This document shows positions 57,868-64,000 of a stretch of 64,000 nucleotides of DNA, in pieces; positions within the stretch are counted from its first letter, which is position 1; each line of letters begins with the position of its first letter. Under the pieces are notes generated by a model. That model had not been told where the DNA came from and made no database searches. It worked only from the letters and a program-made list of their open reading frames with translations. The stretch covers positions 1-64,000 of the forward strand of contig JACEEZ010007147.1 of the NCBI GenBank assembly GCA_016584305.1. The letters are read 5' to 3'. Source of the DNA: Chionoecetes opilio. Lineage: Eukaryota; Arthropoda; Malacostraca; Decapoda; Majidae. The translations under genes and the position numbers were made by a program.

Positions 57868-59250
57868 AACTGCAAGTGATAAAGAATTTTGTGGGAGTGT
57901 AAAGAAACGCTATAAGCGACTGCGACCGAGAACACTGTCTGGTTTTCCCTTCAAGGGGAACTCCAGAAGAGGGGTATGGTAACTGCATAAGAACGGAGGC
58001 GGTGAATAAAATAATGAAAAAATCATTCTTGAGGGCTGGGGCTGACCCGACGGAAGTGAGCTCACGGTACACGAGGCAGGTCCTGGTGTCCGTACTGAGG
58101 GGGGAGAAGCAGGAGCCATCAAGGAATTTGTTGATTGCACAGGCGGCGAGCCACAGCCTGGCCACGGCTGATCGCTACTACGACAAATCCTGTAAAGATA
58201 AGAGAGTTTGTACGGATCTCAAGGGAGATTAGAGAGGTTATGGTGGAAAGGAGGGTGGAAGAATGGATAAATTCCCAAGAATATCTCGATTCTCCCCCTC
58301 CTCTGTCCCCACAATCGTCCTTGGAAGAGATGGACTTCACGATGGACACCTCTCCCCTTCCTAGGACCACACAATCTCCCTTGGGCCGGATGGACTCCCC
58401 GAGCGCCACTTCTCCCCATGAAGAGAGGTAGGTAGATGACCATAGATTATATTACGTATATTACATCTGCACAAAAAAAAAACCCAATGCATATATTCGA
58501 TATATCTTTTAACATGTTAATATATTTTTATGCCTAACTTTTCATTTTAGGCAAGTTTCTCTGGAGGGCAAGGAATTCCCTGACCTTCAGCAACAGTTTG
58601 CGCCCTCACCTGAGCAAAGGTATGTAATCGAAATAAAAATATTAATATGATGATAATTTAAATTTAAAATAATATGTATTTATGCTTCTTGAACCGCGGT
58701 GATTATTTCCTTCAGAACCCACTTTCCGTCTGTGCCGTCCGGCACAGCAGAGCCGGAGCCAGAAATGGATCCGGAGCCCAGCCCTCTGGAAACCCTCCCG
58801 CCTAAAAAATACAGCAGCAGTCATATGAGGTATGTTAATAATATAGAGTTTACAATAATGATGTGCTAATTATATAATGTTTAGACATATATGTATAGTG
58901 ACGAAATTTTTTAAATAATTTTATTTATATTTTCAGAACAGATCATGAAGCAGGAACCTTTTAAACTCAGTCAAGTCAACCAGTCAGCAGGAACCAGTCA
59001 ATAGAACCAGCGCCCTGCCCACCTCCAAGAACTTGGACAGCTGAAAAGAGGTATGCTATAATAATAAGTACGGCTAACAATGATATGATACTCATGTATA
59101 GATACACTTATAAAATGACTAGAAAATGTTAGTTATTCTTGTTTAAACTTTTGTTTTATTCGTATATTTTCAGAACACGTCCTGAAGCAGGATTGTTAAA
59201 TGAACCAGTTTCCTGCCCACCTCCTTTAAGACCTAGAAGAGCTGAAAAGA
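57868..59250 (+). CDS. Spliced gene: tyrosine-recombinase-like exon plus four small phase-2 exons (partial)
   Basis: Exons by splice signals: 57868-58432, 58552-58619, 58716-58828, 58937-59050 and 59175-59250. Each junction splits an Arg codon as AG|A or AG|G (phase 2), with good acceptors and GTATG/GTAGG donors. Exon 1 includes NKIMKKSFLRAGADPTEVSS, RYTRQVLVSVLR and AQAASHSLATADRYYDKS. This resembles the HxxR...H...Y end of tyrosine recombinases (Crypton-like), but key residues are uncertain, so the function is tentative. The tail is Ser/Pro/Glu-rich. Exons 4 and 5 are duplicates (RT..EAG ... EPxxCPPP ... AEKR). Exon 1 has a shift near 57985 and another near 58225. Exon 4 has a stop (EAGTF then TAA). 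3' exons beyond 59250 were not found. Confidence 0.5.
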
Positions 59251-59460
59251 GGTATGCTATAATAATAAGTACGGATTGGAGTACGTGATTGGTCGGGGAA
59301 GTTTTAAAACTGTTTGTCATTGGCTGGTGACTAATGATGAGATTGATGACGTCATTACTCGTCTTAGCCAGTCAGCGCCTTCCCACGCGTTTACAACCGA
59401 CCGAAGGAGGCTTGTAGCTTCCGTCGTAAGGAAAAAAAATTATCTCGGTAGTCGGGAGAG
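59251..59460. promoter_or_regulatory. CCAAT- and CRE-rich stretch
   Basis: Contains TGATTGGT, CATTGGCTGG, a GATGACGTCATTAC CRE-like word and CCAGTCAGCG shortly before the ATG at 59461. More CCAAT-type words follow at 59645-59730. The cluster looks like a promoter for a gene starting at 59461 or for the Harbinger-type gene at 60463. No TATA box was assigned. Confidence 0.35.
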
Positions 59461-59645
59461 ATGGCCGTTGCTGGCGATACGACCTTTGTTGCTGGCTTCC
59501 CGCCCTGGGCAGACATTCAGAGAGAGTTAAAGGGCACGGTGTTTAGCTTAACTAACTTCCTCTATTTCTACACCCCGGAGCTCGGGGGGATTCTGGTACG
59601 AGATATGGCAGTGGCACTACGGTGTCGCTATGGGCTTCGATAGCT
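59461..59645 (+). pseudogene. Short unassigned protein, one frameshift
   Basis: The ATG at 59461 opens MAVAGDTTFVAGFPPWADIQ and runs to TPELGG. A one-base G-run error (about 59585-59591) then shifts the frame; in the corrected reading it ends WYEIWQWHYGVAMGFDS and a stop at 59642. About 60 residues, aromatic-rich, with no recognised family. Confidence 0.35.
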
Positions 59646-59918
59646 GATTGGCTGAGCGAGTACAATGAAGCCACAGCCTCGCCAGCGAATCACATAGTAT
59701 TTCTCAAAAAGTTTCACCCAATCACAAGGCTTCCACGCTCTCAGCTGTGTTTACAAATTTATCATCCACACCAAAATGCTCCCCCCTTTTTTCCTTCCTC
59801 CTCCTCCACCTCCTAACCTTTTCTTAAAAGCAGTTGGTAGTAGTTGTAGTAGTGGCAGCAGTAATAGTATAATAGTAGCAGCAGTAATAAGCCGTGTTTT
59901 TATCGTCAAGCCCCCGTC

Positions 59919-60260
59919 TTGGATTACGAAGACCACTCCAATGGAAACCCAAAGGGCCCAGCTGGACGCTTGGGCCCTCCCAAAGACCCACGTGGCCGTG
60001 GCCCACCAAGACCGGGTGGCCATCGGGACCCCTCCCCAAGGAGGCTCCGGAGGAGGAGGGTTTGCACCCTTTTGAGACGCAATGGTGCCGGGGTTAGAGG
60101 TCGGGTGGTCAAGAAAGTTCTCTGTGGGGACGACGTTCGGGCCCACTTCTGGCCAGTCCGAGGAAAGCCGGAATCCGGCCCCGGGACACAGAGCATCGGC
60201 CCCGACATAATGGGGCCGGTCTCTGAAGAAGAGCTGGCGAAGTCCTGGCGGCGACCCTGA
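59919..60260 (+). CDS. GC-rich Gly/Pro/Arg ORF, uncertain
   Basis: A 113-residue frame with a collagen-like N-terminal part (GPAGRLGPPKDPRGRGPPRP) and a C-terminal half with GDDVRAHFWPVRGKPESGP and SEEELAKSW. The region is far more GC-rich than its surroundings. The opposite strand is also open for 221 residues here, which is common in GC-rich DNA, so neither frame is secure. No family recognised. Confidence 0.25.
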   Translation: MDYEDHSNGNPKGPAGRLGPPKDPRGRGPPRPGGHRDPSPRRLRRRRVCTLLRRNGAGVRGRVVKKVLCGDDVRAHFWPVRGKPESGPGTQSIGPDIMGPVSEEELAKSWRRP

Positions 60261-60462
60261 GAGGGACGGCCCCCGGGGCCCGACGGCCGGGTTACCGCGA
60301 CGTCGGAGACCTCGGGAGTTCCAAACTCTTAAGCCCGGTTCCCACCTTCCCGTTTGTACGGCCACCGTTCCCCGCTCACCGCACAAAAATGACGTCAACA
60401 TAAAAGACGGCCGCACAGTGCGGCATCAGTTGGCTGCCGCCTGGCGCCGTCTTTTGTAAACA

Positions 60463-60796
60463 TGGCCGCGCAGCTGAGAGACATGACGATGAGGACTATT
60501 TATATCTTGCTGCCGCTGGTTTTATGCAGGCAGCTGGTGTGCAGATAGGCCAGTGAGGAGGAGGAGAAGGGTATGGTCACGCCCAACTGCTTCTTGAGAG
60601 GCCCTTCGTGGGGGAACACAAGGGTTCTGATGGAGATGGAAAAGACGATGACCCAACATCATTCCATGGGGCATATAGAATGACCCCAGCCACCTTTGAC
60701 GAGCTTCTGGCGCTATTTTGGCCCCCACATTGTGAAGCAGACCACCAACTTCAGGGATCCTGTGGGTGTATCAGAGCGCCTTGGAATTACACTAAG
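60463..60796 (+). pseudogene. Harbinger/HARBI1-type transposase, 5' exon
   Basis: After a short start (DDEDYLYLAAAGFMQAAG, about 60487-60540) and a frameshift at CAGTGAGGAGG, the frame continues with an RRRR-V-W-RP block and DGDGKDDDPTSFHGAYRMTP. It then reads ATFDELLALFWP and NFRDPVGVSERLGITL, ending at a GTATGT donor (60796/60797). The order RRxxWVxP, FR.YFRM...FD.LL...GP, NFRxPVxxxERLxITLR is that of Harbinger nuclease N-terminal regions. The catalytic DDE part would lie in later exons, but a CR1 fragment and a MITE follow instead. Broken. Confidence 0.75.
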
Positions 60797-60826
60797 GTAT
60801 GTTGATTTTAATTCCTAAAATATTGG

Positions 60827-60834
60827 AGTATTGG
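60827..60834. other. 8-bp target duplication of the hAT MITE (AGTATTGG), left
   Basis: Identical AGTATTGG at 60827-60834 and 61565-61572. Confidence 0.9.
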
Positions 60835-61564
60835 CAGTGGCGTCACCCGGAAAAAAAAATTGGGGGGGGCTTTAGCCCCGGGGTGGTGATGGGCGAGCGC
60901 AGCGAGCCTATCCAGCAGGGGGGTCGGGGGATAATTTTGAAGATTAATCAGTTCCAGGGTAATTGTGAGGCCCAAAAAAGAGAAGAAAGTGGAATTAAGC
61001 TTTAATTACATGACACATAAATTAATAGAGTTATACAGGGCACATACAATATTAATAAATATGATAATTTGAAGAAAATTTTTATTCTGTTTATAAAAAA
61101 ATAATAAATTTCCCATTTTTTCTCTCCACTAACAAACAAAAAGGGAAATTTGCACAATGTATTTTTTTGGGTTTTTTTCTCCAGTAAGGTTTTATCTTGA
61201 TAATGAAAAAAATATATAAATATAAACTTACAATATATTCAAGGTATTTCCCTTATTGCACAAAAACAGGTACATGGGATACTGTAGTTAAACAAGATAA
61301 AGTACATGATCATGATAAAGTAACTAAAAGCCGAATATACTTAGTAATTTCAAGGTTTGTTAGCAAACATATTTCAACATCAAACCAATTTTTCTATAAA
61401 AGTGTGAAAAATAAGGTTTTGCTCTGGCAGGGAAAAATTTGGGGATAAATATTCCTTTTTATTGTTTTTGGGTAGCAGGCTACTAGCAGCAATTTTGGGG
61501 GGGCTGAGTCCTTGATTTGGGGGGGGCTAAGTCCCCCTTAGCCCCCCCGCGGGGGACGCCACTG
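60835..61564. mobile_element. hAT-type MITE, 730 bases
   Basis: The termini are CAGTGGCGTC and GACGCCACTG, flanked by a perfect 8-base direct repeat AGTATTGG, the hAT signature. Subterminal GGGGGGGCTAAGTCCCCC and GGGGGGCTTTAGCCCCGG words form inverted repeats near both ends. The AT-rich interior has no transposase. The perfect target duplication points to a fairly recent insertion. Confidence 0.9.
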
Positions 61565-61572
61565 AGTATTGG

Positions 61573-62617
61573 TGTAGTTTGACAATGATTAATGAACAGC
61601 AAGTAGGTATGATTGTCCCAGTGTCCCCAGTTCCACAAGGGGAGTTCCACAAGGGTCTGTTTTGGGCCCATTACTATTTTTGTTTTACATCAACGCCCTG
61701 GATAGTGGGATTAGCAGTGATACAGCAATTTTTGCTGATGATACTAAGTTAGGTGGGATTATTGGTCACAGTCTGACGAAACATATTGCAGGGAACTTAG
61801 ATAAACTTAACGAGTGGGAGTCAGATGGCAGATGGAATTTAATATTGATAAATGTAGCGTTATGAATGTTGGTAGAAAAAACCCCTGGTAATAGATACAC
61901 CATAAGCAATGTATCGCTGAAAAGATCAGAAGGTGAAAAAGATCTTGGAGTGAGGGTGAGCCCAGACCTCCGACCTAGGAAAACAATGTATTGAGGCCAG
62001 AAATAGAGCTAATAGAGTATTAGGTTTTCATTACCAGAAGTGTTAAAAGTAGAAGTGCGGAAGTTATTCTAAAGCTTTATCTGGCTCTAGTCAGGCCTTA
62101 CCTAGACTATGCAGTCAGTTTTGGCTCCATATTACAGGATGGATATAGTGTTGTTAGAAAAAGTGCAGAGAAGGAGGGACCAAAATGATACAAGGGATGC
62201 GTAACTTTAGTTATGAGAGGAGATTGAAGTTATTAAAATTACACTCACTCGAGAGACGCAGAGTAAGGGGTGATTGATAGAAGTTTTAAGGGATAAAGGG
62301 ATTTAATAAAGGAGAGGTAGGAAAAGTTCTTACGGCTTTTAACCAGGGTAGAACAAGAAGTAACGGATTCAAGCTGGAAAAGCGTAGATTTAGAAAGGAA
62401 ATAGGGAAAAACTGGTTCACAAATAGGGTGGTGAATGAGTGGAATGGTCTCAGTAGACAGGTAGTTAGTGCGGAGTCATTAGGGAGCTTTAAAGGGGAGC
62501 TGGATAGGTTCATGGATGGGGATGAAAGGTGGATGTAGGTAGTGTTAGGTGACAGGAACTACCACGTGTAGGCCTCGCGGCCTCTTGTAGCTTCCTTATT
62601 TTCTTATGTTCTTATGT
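61573..62617 (+). mobile_element. CR1-type LINE, 5'-truncated
   Basis: Begins within the reverse transcriptase and runs to a 3' tail CCACGTGTAGGCC...CCTCTTGTAGCTTCCTTATT with TTCTTATG repeats, typical of CR1 3' ends. It lies just beyond the MITE target duplication. Confidence 0.85.
61630..62540 (+). pseudogene. CR1 reverse transcriptase, C-terminal part
   Basis: Shifted plus frames give VPQG, GPLLFLFYINALD (61663-61703), the catalytic FADDTKLGG (about 61731-61757), KDLGVRVSPDL, RPYLDYAV and WFTNRVVNEWN (about 62412-62445), then LDRFMDGDERWM and a stop near 62537. The palm FADD motif is intact, but at least six shifts break the frame. The endonuclease and the N-terminal half of the reverse transcriptase are missing. 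Confidence 0.85.
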
Positions 62618-62885
62618 TATAGAACTCGCTATTGGAAGTATTTTAAACCTAAAAGCCTTTAAAAACCTAAAACAGGGCCAAAACTATGAAATCAGCCTTT
62701 TTTAGGTTTTTTAAAAAGTTAAAACTATAAAATTGCCTCTTTTTTTTAACTTTAAACCAAAAAAACTATATTTTCTGGGTTCTAAAGCCCTTAAAAAAAC
62801 CATAAAGGCAGATTTTATAGTTTTGGCACTTTTCAAAGATGTTTTTAGGTGCTTTTAGAGCAAAAACTTATTTTTTTTTCTAGAA
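62618..62885. repeat. AAACCTAAAA / TTTTTAGGTTTT inverted-repeat tract
   Basis: Words such as AAACCTAAAA, TTTTTTAGG, AAACTATAAAA and TTTTATAGTTTT occur in both orientations, forming a loose palindrome of about 220 bases. Confidence 0.5.
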
Positions 62886-62889
62886 TAAA

Positions 62890-63015
62890 AATTAACGTTA
62901 ACGGTTTATCGATAACTTCCGTTAATTTTTAAAAAATTTAAAACTGATTAACGGTTATCGAAAAAAATTTTTTGGATAACGGATTAACGGTTAACGAAGT
63001 TAACTTTTTGATTAA
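62890..63015. repeat. TTAACGGTTATCG motif cluster
   Basis: About eight closely packed TTAACG, GTTAACGG and TTATCGA words in both orientations. Clusters of this sort are often subterminal transposase-binding repeats. Confidence 0.6.
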
Positions 63016-63044
63016 CGGCGCCCCCCCCGCTTTTTTAACCCTTC

Positions 63045-63705
63045 ACCCCCAGATCTTTTTTTGCTATAAAAAATTATCTGTTTTTACTGTTAGCCATAAA
63101 AATGGTATTTTTTATAGGGGTTTGCCCATACTCTCCCATTCCCCCAAACAAGCTTGGGGGACCTGTGCTAATGCACGGTTTTCGGGTGGGGAACAAATTA
63201 TGTGTCGGAAACACGTAATGAAAGTTGTGTAGGGGGGTAAAATTCCCTAGATCTAGGGTAATTTTCTTATATCTAGAGAAATTTGTCTAACCAAAATTAA
63301 TCTAACCTTAGCGGGGAGCTTGACCGAAACCTAACCTAACCAAATTTAACCAAAAACTAAACAAATTAAACCCAAAACCTAAACCAAATCTAACCTACCC
63401 TAACCTCTACCAAATCTAGCCTAACCTCTTAGCTGGTTGGGGGGGTTCTCGACACTTCGGTCATCATTCTGTGAGGATCGTCAGGTTCACACGTCTCTGG
63501 ACTCAGAAGAAATCCAATGAATTTTCCCAAGATCTGGGGAATTTTTTCAACACCCCTAACTCAAAAACGATGTGGTTGCGACGCATATTTTGTACCCCAG
63601 CCAAATATCCTGCATTCCCCCAGGTCCCCAAGCTTGTTTTGTGGGAGGGGGGGGTTTATGGGCAAAACACTAGAATAATACCCATAAAATTACGAAATGA
63701 CTGAA
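63045..63705. repeat. Inverted-repeat element with CAAGCTTG arms
   Basis: The left arm near 63070-63165 (CCATAAAAATGGTATTTTTTA, GGTTTGCCCATA, CCCCCAAACAAGCTTGGGG) is mirrored near 63590-63695 (CCCCAAGCTTGTTTTGTGGG, TTTATGGGCAAAAC, AATACCCATAAAATTACG). The interior (63170-63590) holds CTAACC-rich DNA and no gene. The CAAGCTTG arms echo the hairpin at 2173-2413. Confidence 0.6.
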
Positions 63706-63724
63706 TATGCCAAATTAGCGGAGG

Positions 63725-63875
63725 GTGGGGGGGAGAGCGATACTTAGTGCGATACTGCGATATTTATCGCACCGCCAAAAAAAGTATCGCAGTATCGCAA
63801 AGCATAGCAAAGTAGCGGAGTATAAGTATCGCAACTTAAGTATCGCTTAAATTTCCCGCGATACTTTAAAAGACT
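63725..63875. repeat. GTATCGC motif cluster
   Basis: About ten GTATCGC, GCGATAC and TATCGC words in 140 bases, in both orientations. This resembles subterminal repeats of a DNA transposon cut by the window edge. Confidence 0.6.
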
Positions 63876-64000
63876 ACCTTAAACAAAAGTTTTTCAACGG
63901 CAATGCGCATAGATTTGGCGTGGTGTAAAAATAAATATATTACAATGATTTAATGTGCCTAAACTGTAGTATAAGTAATATAGATCTTTTTTTGGCTAAT
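63876..64000. other. AT-rich end of window
   Basis: No feature recognised. Confidence 0.5.

Larger units (their letters stand above)
46950..58512. repeat. Right arm of the large inverted duplication
   Basis: Reverse-complement partner of 13666-24835. Insertions unique to this arm are the 6.1-kb Academ-like transposon (47298-53395) and a 1.33-kb non-autonomous element (55234-56565). The arm contains a THAP-like first exon near one end and a tyrosine-recombinase-like exon near the other, both in plus orientation, so the duplicated locus may have been a single gene. Confidence 0.85.

Noticed and set aside
59751..60416. Minus-strand frame of 221 residues
   Set aside because: It lies in a GC-rich patch and partly overlaps the plus-strand frame at 59919-60260. 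No domain, and its end reads through a poly-Gly repeat.

Overview
The window reads as accessory, repeat-dense nuclear DNA of an arthropod, most likely a decapod crustacean. This is inference: it rests on an R2-type insertion in 28S rDNA, piggyBac, CR1, Helitron, Harbinger and hAT relics, long CT, GA, CA and TA microsatellites, and CCTAA-rich stretches. There are no operons. Almost every coding region belongs to a mobile element, and most carry frameshifts. Many are one-base homopolymer changes, so decay and base-calling or assembly error cannot be told apart from this sequence alone.

Layout. 0.5-2.0 kb: an element with a G-rich minisatellite core, seen again inverted at 31.0-31.8 kb. 2.1-7.0 kb: hairpins, dispersed repeats and microsatellites. 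7.9-9.9 kb: a 2-kb fold-back element built from a GCGGACGTTTCGCCCC motif. 10.3-13.7 kb: a piggyBac transposon whose transposase keeps all three catalytic aspartates. 13.7-24.8 kb and 46.9-58.5 kb: the two arms of a large, diverged inverted duplication, each with its own later insertions. 26.0-28.0 kb: a degenerate 28S rRNA segment with an internally deleted R2 retrotransposon at the canonical R2 site. 28.0-40.5 kb: satellite-like arrays, including a repeat headed by a 28S fragment, interrupted by a decayed Helitron helicase. 40.9-44.6 kb: two decayed minus-strand transposon genes. 47.3-53.4 kb: a complete-looking 6.1-kb DNA transposon with about 365-bp terminal inverted repeats, a 3-bp target duplication and a two-exon gene coding for zinc fingers, a FEN/XPG (PIN-like) nuclease core and a C-terminal Cys-rich domain (Academ-like). 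57.8-59.3 kb: a spliced gene with all introns in phase 2. 60.4-62.6 kb: a Harbinger-type exon, a hAT MITE with a perfect 8-bp target duplication, and a CR1 fragment. 62.6-64.0 kb: motif-cluster and hairpin repeats.

The two inverted arms serve as each other's empty-site controls. They define the edges and target duplications of the 6.1-kb Academ-like element, a 1.3-kb non-autonomous element, a LINE, a 4.3-kb block holding hAT sequence and the right edge of piggyBac. The strongest candidate for an under-described system is the Academ-like transposon. A second, more decayed copy of the same nuclease family lies about 3.5 kb away.
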